Below are positions 10,726 to 21,687 of a DNA stretch of 64,000 nt, piece after piece (positions within the stretch are counted from its first letter, which is position 1; each line of letters begins with the position of its first letter). The notes below the pieces were generated by a model. The model did not search any database. It was not told the origin of the DNA and was given only the letters and a program-made list of their open reading frames with translations. Source of the stretch: Dichetophora obliterata (lineage: Eukaryota; Arthropoda; Insecta; Diptera; Sciomyzidae); NCBI GenBank assembly GCA_963920525.1, contig OY986438.1, positions 46,077,288-46,141,287 on the forward strand. The letters are read 5' to 3'. Position numbers and translations under genes: made by a program.

Positions 10726-11665
10726 CCAGAGACTATAAATACTTATAGACATTGCATGTGAAAGGAACGGCACGAAATGAAAAATTTGCCCGTACAAGAC
10801 AAGAGACCCGACGAGTAACAAACCTAGCGAGTACTCGCTTGCAAGAATTTGTGTTGCTAGCACAACATCATATGTTCCTTAAAGTTTTGTTTATGTTGCT
10901 AGAGCGTGTTGCTATATTTTATATGCATATATATATACATATATTTTTTAGATTTCGCAGTAGTGCAGCATGTCGTTTGTTTAGGTTTTTTTGCTTGATT
11001 TGTTGTTGCTGCATTGGTTTTTTTTTGCTGCTTTTTCTTGTGTTAGGATTTTGTTCACGTTTTGGCAGCTTTTGATCTTTAGAAATAAATCATATTTTTG
11101 CGATTTTGTCTATCTGAGGCAAAGGCGTTTAAGATAAATCGCTATATCTTTTTTATTTCTAATCGGATTCAAATGCTCCAAAGAGCAAAATTTTCTAAAA
11201 TGTTGTCCTTCGTTGCATTTGAATCCGATTAGAAACAAAAAAGATATAGCGATTTATCTTAAACGCCTTTGCCTCAGATAGACAAAATCGCAAAAATATG
11301 ATTTATTTCTAAAGATCAAAAGCTGCCAAAACGTGAACAAAATCCTAACACAAGAAAAAGCAGCAAAAAAAAACCAATGCAGCAACAACAAATCAAGCAA
11401 AAAAACCTAAACAAACGACATGCTGCACTACTGCGAAATCTAAAAAATATATGTATATATATATGCATATAAAATATAGCAACACGCTCTAGCAACATAA
11501 ACAAAACTTTAAGGAACATATGATGTTGTGCTAGCAACACAAATTCTTGCAAGCGAGTACTCGCTAGGTTTGTTACTCGTCGGGTCTCTTGTCTTGTACG
11601 GGCAAATTTTTCATTTCGTGCCGTTCCTTTCACATGCAATGTCTATAAGTATTTATAGTCTCTGG
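10726..11665. repeat. Left outer foldback of the compound palindrome
   Basis: Two arms of about 465 bp face each other around an asymmetric centre near 11195, where CTCCAAAGAGC on one side meets GCAACGAAGGACAAC on the other. The right outer foldback (15855-16729) is the exact reverse complement of this one, including that asymmetric centre. Long frames on both strands are repeat artefacts. The spacer to the central element is the pentamer TTCAA (11666-11670). Confidence 0.85.
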
Positions 11666-11670
11666 TTCAA

Positions 11671-12823
11671 CCAGAGACTATAAATACTTATAGACATTGC
11701 ATGTGAAAGGAACGGCACGAAATGAAAAATTTGCCCGTACAAGACAAGAGACCCGACGAGTAACAAACCTAGCGAGTACTCGCTTGTAAGAATTTGTGTT
11801 GCTAGCACAACATCATATGTTCCTTAAAGTTTTGTTTATGTTTCTAGAGTGTGTTGCTATATTTTATATACATATATTTTTTAGATTTCGCAGTAGTGCA
11901 GCATGTCGTTTGTTTAGGTTTTTTTTGCTTGATTTGTTGTTGCTGCATTGGTTTTTTTTTTTGCTGCTATTTTTTGTGCTTGAATTTTGTTCACGTTTTG
12001 GCAGCTTTTGATCTTTAGAAATAAATCATATTTTTGCGATTTTGTCTATCTGAGGCAAAGGCGTTTAAGATAAATCGCTATATCTTTTTTATTTCTAATC
12101 GGATTCAAATGCTCCAAAGAACAAAATTTTAGAAAATGGATTAATCTGTCAAATGACATTAAAATTAAATTTTAGAAAAAAAAATTAATTATTTATTATC
12201 TACCTATTTTAAACCGATTTAAAACAAAAACTCTAATCTGCTGCACAGGGTTAAATTCACTCAATCCTTTTAATTTCACTTTTTTCAAGAAAATACTATT
12301 AATTTTGTTGTTATTCAAGACCGTCAGATATAAATCATATTTTTGCGATTTTGTCTATCTGAACCAAAGACGTTTTAGATAAATCGCTATATCTTTTTTA
12401 TTTCTGAACGGATTCAAATGCTCCAAAAGACAAAACTTTAGAAAATTTATCAATCTTCTAAATGACATTAAAATTAAATTTTTAAAAAAATAAACCAATT
12501 ATTTATTAACTATTCTTACCTTTATCCTTTCAAATTACATCAAAATAAAGTTTTGCAAAAATTAATCGAATTCTTTATTTACTATTTTTACCTTTATCAA
12601 TTCAAATAATACCAAAATTAAATTTTAACAGAATTAATCCAATTACTTATTAACTAATTTAAATAGATTTAAAACAAAAACTCCTATAATCACTTTTAAT
12701 TGATTTTTTTTTTTAAGAAAAGACCATGAATTTTATTTTCTTATTTTATTTATTTAGAATTAAATTATGATTTGCCTAATTTGTCTAATTTGACTAGTAT
12801 TCTATTGCCACGCAGGACAATCG
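11671..12823 (+). repeat. Left long TIR of the P-superfamily element
   Basis: This inverted repeat pairs with 14764-15854. The outer 450 bp are the same sequence as the outer foldbacks but with fixed differences, for example ACAAAATTTTAG where the foldbacks have GCAAAATTTTCT. The inner 700 bp are specific to this element and contain two diverged copies of a TTTTTGCGATTTTGTCTATCT block (about 12030 and 12340). It ends inward at GCCACGCAGGACAATCG. Confidence 0.85.
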
Positions 12824-12981
12824 GCAGCTACACAAGTTGCCTTGTTGCTTTGCCTATTTTGTAGCATCTTCCAATTGGAGACATTGCTACAAGCGGCATT
12901 TCTAGCTCTGTAGTTTGTATGAAATTAAAAGTATAAGAAATAAAAGTTAGTATTAATAAGATTACAATATATTGCAAAATA

Positions 12982-13992
12982 TTGATTTTGTTTGAATATG
13001 AAACGATTTTATACTCCTTAGTATTAAAGTATTTATTTTTTTATTGTTTTGATTGTTTGCATTGCATCATATATATCTGTGGTAGAAACAAATGCATTTA
13101 TGGCTTAATTTACACGTTGCGATCCATGATTTCTTTGGTAGAAGATCTCTTCCTAGATCCAAATGTGAGATTTGTGATGCTTGGAAGGTTAAATCAGGAA
13201 TCCATTGAAAATTTCTTCGCTGTGCTTAGATCGCAACTAGGCAATAACCCCGAACCATCCGTGAGAGAAGTCCAATACCTCTCAGCAAGAATACTGTCAA
13301 TGAAGTTCCTGACACATAAGTTTCATGCTCGCAACTCAAATTGTGAGAACGATAATGAACTTATGCTGGAATGGAACTTCCAACCATCCGAAGATTCACA
13401 AACTATTTCACCAATGGGTCCGTTCGATCACAATGAGGAAACTATAGAAGAGCTAGAGGAATTTTCTGAGCCCTCTTCCTTAAGCCCCTTGGAAATAAAA
13501 GTGGGTCGTTACTTCGTTGGGTATGGGTTAAGGGCAAAATTCAATAATAAAATTAAATGTGAAAAATGCCAAGAAAATCTTCTGAAGCTCGAAAAGTTTT
13601 CTTTCGACTCAGAATCTTTTCTTGGCATTAAAAACTATAGTGACAGTCGGATTTGTTTGAAGAATCCATCCGACGAATTCTTCAATATTTGTGTACAACA
13701 TTTTTCAATATACAAAGGTATATTTCATAAAAGTTGTCACGAACCGAATTTAAAAAAACGTATAATAAAGTCCTGTATTGCACACTCAAATCTTGCAACT
13801 CCAGAGTGGTTTGATGAAAATGGGAGTTGCTTTGAGCACAGGCAAATCATCCTAGATTTTATTATAACTGTTTTAATTCGAAAGAATTCAAAATGGTTAA
13901 AAGAAAATCTAGCGTCCGAAGAGTTAAAAAAAAATCCATCCGATCCAGAGAAAAGCAAGGTAAGGCCAATGCAAAAATGCAAAGGCTTTTAA
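12982..13992 (+). CDS. P-element/THAP9-superfamily transposase, C-terminal fragment
   Basis: The frame is open for 336 codons, but recognisable protein starts only near 13090 (CIYGLIYTLRSM). The part before it is AT-rich and probably intron. Following motifs are RLNQESIENFFAVLR (about 13186-13230), the conserved RLNQD-x-[LV]-ENFF block of P-type transposases, and a GRYFVGYGLRAK segment followed by CEKC (about 13505-13570). The latter corresponds to the conserved YVAG plus Cys-pair region of THAP9-like proteins. The N-terminal THAP zinc finger, leucine zipper, GTP-binding insertion and first catalytic Asp residues are absent, so it cannot be a complete enzyme. A donor-like AAG/GTAAGG at about 13960 suggests the last codons may be intron read-through. 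It lies between the two long TIRs and is the only coding region of the element. Confidence 0.75.
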   Translation: MILFEYETILYSLVLKYLFFYCFDCLHCIIYICGRNKCIYGLIYTLRSMISLVEDLFLDPNVRFVMLGRLNQESIENFFAVLRSQLGNNPEPSVREVQYLSARILSMKFLTHKFHARNSNCENDNELMLEWNFQPSEDSQTISPMGPFDHNEETIEELEEFSEPSSLSPLEIKVGRYFVGYGLRAKFNNKIKCEKCQENLLKLEKFSFDSESFLGIKNYSDSRICLKNPSDEFFNICVQHFSIYKGIFHKSCHEPNLKKRIIKSCIAHSNLATPEWFDENGSCFEHRQIILDFIITVLIRKNSKWLKENLASEELKKNPSDPEKSKVRPMQKCKGF

Positions 13993-14003
13993 ATGCATAA
14001 GCA

Positions 14004-14200
14004 GTCCGTTTGTCCGTCTGAAAGTCTGTCTGAAGGTCTGTCTGAAAGTCTGTCTGTCAATTCGTCGTTTTGGATTTTTTAAAATAATCCGATTGTCACT
14101 TCGTCTGTTTCTCCATATCCCTTTTTGTCTGTCAGTCTGTTAGTATGTATGTGTAAATGTTAGACCGTCTGTCCGAAGTCCATAAGTCCGTCTGATTGAT
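14004..14200 (+). repeat. Degenerate TCTG microsatellite
   Basis: Repeated GTCTGTCTGAAAG and GTCCGTCTG strings form an imperfect tetranucleotide array directly after the transposase frame, inside the unique centre of the P-superfamily element. It has no inverted partner. Confidence 0.7.
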
Positions 14201-14763
14201 TTTTTCAAGAAATTTTTGCTATCACAATAGCTAAGTCCATTGCCCGACCTTTCAGTACTGTGCAACTCTAAACTGAATGCACCTCATATTGCTAAAAATA
14301 AGTGCACCTCAATCAGCAATGTTTTCCCTCATGCTTTTGTAAATATTTTTGTTTTTTAATGGCATTTCCTTAAAACTTAAATACATTTGAATTAATTGAA
14401 ATTTAAAAGCAAATGAGAAGTCTTAAAAAATTTCGTTTATTTTGTAATTTTTAAATTTTCGAAGGAAAAGGAAAAAAAATTTAAAAATTTAATTTATTAA
14501 GCAAATTTTAAATTTATCACAAAAAACTTCAAAACTTATTTTATAATAATTCATGTTTAAGTTAACAATATAACAAAAACCTTAAAAGCATTTCAGTTGT
14601 TTTGGTTTTCATATATGTATTCCTTTTTCACTATTTAATACAAAAATTAGAGGTTACAATTTGGTAATAAGCCTACATCTTTCTTTAAAAAATAATAATA
14701 TTTTTTTGTTAATATAAATGGGCCGAACCGCAATTTAATCTAAATTAAAAGAAAAATAAGTCT

Positions 14764-15854
14764 CGATTGTCCTGCGTGGCAAAAGAATACTAGTATTTAC
14801 TTTTGTCTTAACAACAAATTAGGCAAATCATAATTTAATTCTAAATAAATAAAATAAGAAAATAAAATTCATGGTCTTTTCTTAAAAAAAAAATCAATTA
14901 AAAGTGATTATAGGAGTTTTTGTTTTAAATCTATTTAAATTAGTTAATAAGTAATTGGATTAATTCTGTTAAAATTTAATTTTGGTATTATTTGAATTGA
15001 TAAAGGTAAAAATAGTAAATAAAGAATTCGATTAATTTTTGCAAAACTTTATTTTGATGTAATTTGAAAGGATAAAGGTAAGAATAGTTAATAAATAATT
15101 GGTTTATTTTTTTAAAAATTTAATTTTAATGTCATTTAGAAGATTGATAAATTTTCTAAAGTTTTGTCTTTTGGAGCATTTGAATCCGTTCAGAAATAAA
15201 AAAGATATAGCGATTTATCTAAAACGTCTTTGGTTCAGATAGACAAAATCGCAAAAATATGATTTATATCTGACGGTCTTGAATAACAACAAAATTAATA
15301 GTATTTTCTTGAAAAAAGTGAAATTAAAAGGTTTGAGTGAATTTAACCCTGTGCAGCAGATTAGAGTTTTTGTTTTAAATCGGTTTAAAATAGGTAGATA
15401 ATAAATAATTAATTTTTTTTTCTAAAATTTAATTTTAATGTCATTTGACAGATTAATCCATTTTCTAAAATTTTGTTCTTTGGAGCATTTGAATCCGATT
15501 AGAAATAAAAAAGATATAGCGATTTATCTTAAACGCCTTTGCCTCAGATAGACAAAATCGCAAAAATATGATTTATTTCTAAAGATCAAAAGCTGCCAAA
15601 ACGTGAACAAAATTCAAGCACAAAAAATAGCAGCAAAAAAAAAAACCAATGCAGCAACAACAAATCAAGCAAAAAAAACCTAAACAAACGACATGCTGCA
15701 CTACTGCGAAATCTAAAAAATATATGTATATAAAATATAGCAACACACTCTAGAAACATAAACAAAACTTTAAGGAACATATGATGTTGTGCTAGCAACA
15801 CAAATTCTTACAAGCGAGTACTCGCTAGGTTTGTTACTCGTCGGGTCTCTTGTT
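14764..15854 (-). repeat. Right long TIR of the P-superfamily element
   Basis: This is the reverse complement of 11671-12823, near-identical by eye. It is shorter at its outer end: the last 90 or so bases, including the CCAGAGACTATAAATAC terminus, are missing. It meets the right outer foldback at a short palindromic junction centred near 15855. Confidence 0.85.
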
Positions 15855-16729
15855 CGTACAAGACAAGAGACCCGACGAGTAACAAACCTAGCGAGTACTC
15901 GCTTGCAAGAATTTGTGTTGCTAGCACAACATCATATGTTCCTTAAAGTTTTGTTTATGTTGCTAGAGCGTGTTGCTATATTTTATATGCATATATATAT
16001 ACATATATTTTTTAGATTTCGCAGTAGTGCAGCATGTCGTTTGTTTAGGTTTTTTTGCTTGATTTGTTGTTGCTGCATTGGTTTTTTTTTGCTGCTTTTT
16101 CTTGTGTTAGGATTTTGTTCACGTTTTGGCAGCTTTTGATCTTTAGAAATAAATCATATTTTTGCGATTTTGTCTATCTGAGGCAAAGGCGTTTAAGATA
16201 AATCGCTATATCTTTTTTGTTTCTAATCGGATTCAAATGCAACGAAGGACAACATTTTAGAAAATTTTGCTCTTTGGAGCATTTGAATCCGATTAGAAAT
16301 AAAAAAGATATAGCGATTTATCTTAAACGCCTTTGCCTCAGATAGACAAAATCGCAAAAATATGATTTATTTCTAAAGATCAAAAGCTGCCAAAACGTGA
16401 ACAAAATCCTAACACAAGAAAAAGCAGCAAAAAAAAACCAATGCAGCAACAACAAATCAAGCAAAAAAACCTAAACAAACGACATGCTGCACTACTGCGA
16501 AATCTAAAAAATATATGTATATATATATGCATATAAAATATAGCAACACGCTCTAGCAACATAAACAAAACTTTAAGGAACATATGATGTTGTGCTAGCA
16601 ACACAAATTCTTGCAAGCGAGTACTCGCTAGGTTTGTTACTCGTCGGGTCTCTTGTCTTGTACGGGCAAATTTTTCATTTCGTGCCGTTCCTTTCACATG
16701 CAATGTCTATAAGTATTTATAGTCTCTGG
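15855..16729. repeat. Right outer foldback of the compound palindrome
   Basis: This is the mirror of 10726-11665, with centre near 16250. It lacks the outermost bases on its left side because of the junction deletion, but keeps the full CTCTGG terminus at 16729. Frames on both strands duplicate those of the left foldback. Confidence 0.85.
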
Positions 16730-17451
16730 TTGAACACGCGAAGAACGCAGCCTGAAGCTAGTATTGCTACTCAACGAATGATGTATATCGTAGTTGTACG
16801 TGCGTCTGAATTGCTATTTCTGCAATTGTTGTACCCAAAACTAGGTTAAATTTTAAATATGTTTTGAACACTTATAACCCTTAAATCAAACACCTGAATA
16901 CACTCGCAACATGTTTCCAACTCTAGTTGGCCGACTTTAAAGTAATAACCAGAAAATAATTTTCTTTCTTTTAACTTTGGCTTGACCACTTCTTTAATTT
17001 TGAGCATTTACCAACTGCAACATATTTGCTTTAGGCTAACATAACGATAACATGTTTCTGATATTGCATTTAATTACCATATTAACTGAAGTAACACTCC
17101 CATGTCGAATAGCTCATAAAAATTATTTGTAATTTTTAACGTTGTTGTGTTTTTTTTTTCTTCTACATATAACATTCCTTTCAACAGAATTGAACCGAGT
17201 GGTCGTACAACTTGTTCCCTTTACTGTAACATAACTGCAAACACTTGAAAGTGTTACTTATTTTTCGTACCATTCAAATGTTATGAGTTTTTGCGCTTTT
17301 TATTGTATGTAATTTGAACTTTTCCTTACATGTATATATTTTTATGTCTTGAAAATTATGTGTTGCAGTTTCTGTTATGTTTTTTAAGGCTTTCTGTGTG
17401 ATAAGCATTTAAATTGCTCTTGATAATTAAGAGCCTAAAATTAAGACGGAC
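16730..17451. other. Non-coding stretch
   Basis: No gene is seen. This is AT-rich sequence outside the palindrome. Its first 100 bases have a more balanced composition but match nothing I recognise. Confidence 0.4.
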
Positions 17452-17720
17452 GGCCTCAATAACCTAGTGGTAGCGCGCTTAACTGTTACATAGGGGTCTC
17501 TGGTTCAAATCCTGGCCGAGCGATGGTCTCAAGCTTTAACCTTGCCTACTTATAATCGAAAGTACTTTTAAATACATAAAAGTAAGACACAAAAGTTATA
17601 GTCGGTGGAGGTGGTAAAGTTAGTGGTGAAGATCGTCTAGTAACTTATTGATTTGACTGAGATAAAGGTACATGACTTTCCTCGGATTCTTCTTTCTGTC
17701 ATCTAAGAACATTCTACAAA
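17452..17720 (+). repeat. tRNA-derived SINE (family 1), plus-strand copy
   Basis: The head is tRNA-like, with an A box (TAACCTAGTGGTAGCGC) and a perfect B box (GGTTCAAATCC). The acceptor and T stems do not pair well, so it is not a tRNA gene. The body contains GGTGGAGGTGGTAAAG and TTTGACTGAGATAAAGG, which align with the minus-strand copies at 27403-27712 and 41345-41697. The end is near an A-rich run at about 17720. Confidence 0.7.
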
Positions 17721-18984
17721 AAAAAAATTTACTTGTTTATTTTCCATCCTTCTTCAAACTTACGTTGGTTGAATCTAAAAAAAAAAAATTAAAAAAAAAT
17801 TAACAATTAAATTAATTGAAAAGAGTTGTTGTTTTAGATCTGCGTTTTAGATTACGTTACAAAGTTTTTGAAGTTTTTTAAAAAATGCATGTCAGAATAA
17901 ATTTAGATAAAAAAAATATTCCTAGATTCAGTCATCCTATCATTCAAGGCAACGAAAAAGTGTGTGAATATGTTTACTTTTTGCAGAACTGTACCTTAAA
18001 TGTTAAATAACATTTATAGGCTGAGGTGTAGCGCATTTGCTTGCATTGCAGTGCAACTTCCAACATGTTGCATCAAGAACTCTGTTCCTTAACAGAGCAC
18101 TGTAAACTAAGTTAGAAAACAGCGCAAATAAGTCACTGTTAGTAAAAATATCTTATATAAGTTTTTAATTTTTTGTTTCAAATTTTGTTCTTAACAAACT
18201 TAAAATTGCACCGTAAAGGTAAGCTTTTCCCCTTATAATTTCCTACTAATCAATCGGGCCACAAAAAAGAAATATATAACCAACAACAATGAAATTTTAT
18301 CAAAACTTCAACAGGAAAAACATGTGTTCATAGACTGTATAGATTTGTACCTAAATAAGTTATTAATATTATGAATTGTTAAAAAATTTAATTAGAGAAC
18401 AGATGCATAACGACTGTAAGCCTCGTTTTTTAACATTTCATTTTATGAACGATATCATAATATCTGTGAATATTTACCTTAATTTTAGGAATAATTTCAT
18501 AACACGTCTAAATGAATTTGTAGATTTTTTGGTTTTTTTCAGTTGATTACACGATTCGACAAAAAATTGTTTGTGTGTTAAAGTTTATTTTATGCTCTTC
18601 CGGTTAACTATGCACAAAATTGAAAAGAAAATACCTTGTTTCCATATAAAGTTTGCTTGTGATAGTTATAGTAATGACGCAATTTTACGAATGTTTATAG
18701 GAACTTTAATTAATTCCAATATATTTAAAAATACCGCGAGATAAAAGTGGAATTTTTACCTTCAAAATGTGCCTCCAGATGGCAGTAGAGTGATAAACAA
18801 CAATGAGGTGTTTAGTAAAAGTCAAGATACATTTAACAAGGTAATGTCTCTAGAACAAAAACAAATTGAAATAGCAGCATTTAGCGGATTCAACAATTGG
18901 TAACTCTTGTGTTGAAATTCACAAAAACGTTACCATCAATATATTATGAACTTCGAACAACGTTATCAAGGCCAATGCAGTGAA
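17721..18984. other. Non-coding stretch, possible decayed LINE 5' part
   Basis: No open frame of note. The LINE pseudogene starts being recognisable at about 18985, so the endonuclease region may lie here in unrecognisable form, or the LINE may be 5'-truncated. Confidence 0.35.
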
Positions 18985-20550
18985 AATATGATGAGAGACT
19001 ATAATTGGGGTTTATTGAGGGAAATTAGTTATGAACTTAAAAGAAAAACTAATACTGTGAACATTTAAATTATATTAAACTCTTTTGTAAGCTTGTTTGA
19101 TAGTATAAATGAATAAAAATAATATCCCTCAACAAATTTGTTCCCTGGTGGGACCCAAATATCACAAAACTTCGCTTAGGCAAGTAAAAATTATGGCATG
19201 AATTTAAAGCAATTTACTCTACAGATAATTTACTTACATAAAAAAAGGCCAATGAAACATTCAGATTCCATGCCAAAAAGGTAGGGAGGATTAGCTTAAG
19301 AAAACATTACAAATTCAATCAACCCCTCTTCAAACCCAAAACACATCTGATCCGACATAAAGAAGCTCACCGGCTCTTTCAAGCAACTTCATATACAAAT
19401 TTTAAAATCGCACAGCGGCTATATATTTTCGCCTAAAGATATTGCAAACTGTTTCAGCCATTCTTGGTTTTCGTATTCTATGGACTCTAGTTTTCTAATT
19501 AACTTTATATCTGTTAAATATCATCTTTTCAACTCATTTCTCATAATTCCAAATTCATTATCAAAATCTGTTTTATCTCTGGAAAAATCAGTTACATCTG
19601 TCGAGTTCAATATCGCTGTCTTTCGCACCAAGGGTAAAACGCGATGAAATATTCTATCCATTGCTAAGAAACATTCTACCAAATCTTAAAACTAGAATCA
19701 TAAACTTGTTTAATAATATATTCAACTCCGGAATTTATCCTCAAGCATGGAAATGTTTCAATATTGTGCCCATTTTAATACCCAATAAAATCTCAAACTG
19801 AGGTCTCAAGCTACCATACAATTTCATTACTTCCCTGCTTAGGAAAAACTCTAGAAAAAAAATAATCGCCTCACGTCTTACCAAGTTGCTTTGATAGAGG
19901 CCAAAGAACGTATGACGTGCTATTGCATTTTGATCACTTCGTTTCATCAGGTCTCTCTAGAAAAAAATCACATAACACTATTATTAAGCTTGGACTTCGA
20001 AATGGCTCTTAACCGTATAGGTGTCCATATCGTTTTGCGGCAGTAAATAAGGTGGAAAGTTGGAAGAAAGTCTTACAACTTTGTAGAATCATTTTTAGCT
20101 AACCGAAAGTTTAGAATTAAACTAAGTAGTACCCTTTCCAATTTGGAACCTCTACGCAATGGTATTCACCAACATGATTCACCAATATCTGTAATTATTT
20201 TCATCACTGCTTTTAACGAAATCAGTGACCTGATTTCGAAATAAAAGAAAAATTACTGTGTATACGCCGAAGACTACTTACAAAATCATCTGATTTATCC
20301 GCTGTGTTCAAAATATTCACGGATATGTTGAAAGACATATCCGAATGGTCACTCGACTCTGGTGGGAGCATATCTTTTAAGAAATTCATTAGAATTGTCA
20401 TAAAAAAATTGTAGTGCTTTTAATTTGTTGTTCGATAATAGATCTATAAACAACGTCGAGTTCCTTAAGATACTTGGTTTAGTTTTTGACAAAAACTATA
20501 ACTTAAGACAACATTGCAGTTTTCTTAAGAAGAAATTATCTTTAAGACTA

Positions 20551-21071
20551 ACAGCCCTATTCTGGTTGTTAGCTTAACAAGAAATAGTTAAGGAGCTCTT
20601 GTTAAGCTGATTGTTATGTAATGTAAATGTTGGTATTCTTAAACATCATTAACAACATAAAAGCTTAAAAATGCATGGTGAATATCGATATGCCTATTGA
20701 AAGAAGAGATGCGCTATATAAACAGATGCTTCGAGTGCAGCTTGTGGCTTTGAAAGCGCTTGAAAAATTTGCCACGGCTACTGAAAGATTTCATTATCTA
20801 CACTTAAAATAAGTAAAAAATTCTTCCATTTTTTAGTTTAATGTATTTAAACTCAATATTATATTATAGTTTGTATTTTTTTATTATTTTCACAACAATT
20901 TTTTATCTTAGCACATACATTTCATTCTTTGATAGACTCTTTCTGTTATTAACAAAATTGTAAGGAAAAGAGCTTTTAAATTTGCAGCAGAATACGAAAC
21001 CTTAACAAATTGTTAATATTAACTATTTTGTAAATGTGGTGAGCTTAGTTAAGCTGCCAGAATAGGGCTGT
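20551..21071. mobile_element. 521-bp MITE in the LINE pseudogene
   Basis: The ends are exact inverted repeats, ACAGCCCTATTCTGG and its complement at 21057-21071. The inverted match can be extended two bases into TA on each side, giving a TA (or TAA, if the ends are drawn one base differently) target duplication. GTTAAGCT/AGCTTAAC motifs recur near both ends. LINE sequence continues on both sides (LKKKLSLRL before, VVKYFSSNH after), so the LINE is older. The family is either Tc1/mariner-like (TA) or PIF/Harbinger-like (3-bp). Confidence 0.75.
20675..20812 (+). pseudogene. 45-codon open frame inside the MITE
   Basis: The short frame starts at an ATG and reads IERRDALYKQMLRVQ in the middle, then ends at TAA. 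The composition is helical and charged, unlike random AT-rich translation. It resembles the C-terminal tail of Myb/SANT-like accessory proteins of Harbinger elements, as I remember that family. It may be the last piece of an accessory gene kept in a deleted element. This is a low-confidence suggestion. Confidence 0.3.
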
Positions 21072-21147
21072 TAATGTAGTAAAATATTTTTCATCAAATC
21101 ATAGCAATGTACATATTTCATCCTTAATAAACGCTACTAGATCATTA

Positions 21148-21687
21148 TTGCTATCAGTTATTGACTATGGTTTACCGGTTAATGGCAAATGTCCAAAAAG
21201 CATTATTAAGCAGTCCCTTCCGCTCTACCATAGTGCTGTTCGAAGGAGCCTTTGGGCTTTTCCAACATTTCCAATCAAGACCTTGCTTGCAGAATCTGGC
21301 CTTCCAGACATAAATGATCGCATCCAACACTGCTGCCTTCACTTCATACCAACGCTATACTGCTTCAACAATGTCAAGCTTTTAGCAGATGTCAGAAACG
21401 CCATTTCCCGTACACGACAGCTTAAATGCTCTTCAACTATTTGCCGCATTGTAAACTTGGCCAACACAATCAACATACCATTACAACCTCATCTGAGGAA
21501 CATTAACAACAACGCCCCATGGCTCTTGTCATCTTCTTCGTTTATAACAACACTATTTTGCTACTCCAAATCACACATAAACTCATCAACATTTAAGGCA
21601 ATGTTTATGGAAATCAAATTTCAACTTATGTCCCTTGGCTGGAAATTTATTTATACAGACGGATCCAAAAATTCACATTGCACTTAA
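21148..21687 (+). pseudogene. LINE ORF2 fragment: RT thumb to RNase H start
   Basis: This is the longest open piece of the LINE (179 codons). It begins with an SVIDYGLPV segment typical of the region after the RT core, continues through AVRRSLWAFPTFP, and ends in KFIYTDGSK, where the Asp belongs to the RNase H active site. A stop follows shortly. The remaining RNase H residues (AELIAVYTT, CLDSKS, WVPSHCG) continue in other frames to about 22030. It belongs to the pseudogene at 18985-22330. Confidence 0.7.

Larger units (their letters stand above)
10726..16729. mobile_element. 6.0-kb compound palindrome, P-superfamily foldback (Galileo-like)
   Basis: The whole block reads nearly the same on both strands. 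In order it holds an outer foldback (10726-11665), a central element (11671-15854) and a second outer foldback (15855-16729). All arms begin with CCAGAGACTATAAATAC and share about 500 bp. The central element has inverted arms of about 1.1 kb (11671-12823 and 14764-15854) around 1.94 kb of unique DNA carrying a P/THAP9-type transposase fragment. Long-TIR foldback elements of the P superfamily are known (Galileo of Drosophila). I infer a Galileo-like lineage from architecture plus transposase, not from matching termini. No convincing target duplication flanks the complex. Confidence 0.8.

Noticed and set aside
10700..10740. Target-site duplication for the 6-kb palindrome
   Set aside because: Left flank GCGTCGCG and right flank TTGAACACGCG do not give a convincing 7- or 8-bp direct repeat. 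A shared CGCG is too short.
10752..11075. 107-codon frame repeated at 11316-11639, 16380-16703 and, with variants, at 11796-12011, 15586-15801 and 15789-16139
   Set aside because: All copies are translations of the same palindromic repeat arm, on either strand, full of poly-T-derived Phe/Leu. There are no domains and the identity follows from DNA repetition.
14004..14200. Telomere-like repeat
   Set aside because: TCTG/TCCG tetranucleotides, not an insect TTAGG repeat; an ordinary degenerate microsatellite.
17452..17523. Functional tRNA gene
   Set aside because: A and B boxes are good but the T and acceptor stems do not close, and the body continues as a repeat found at 27.5 and 41.5 kb.
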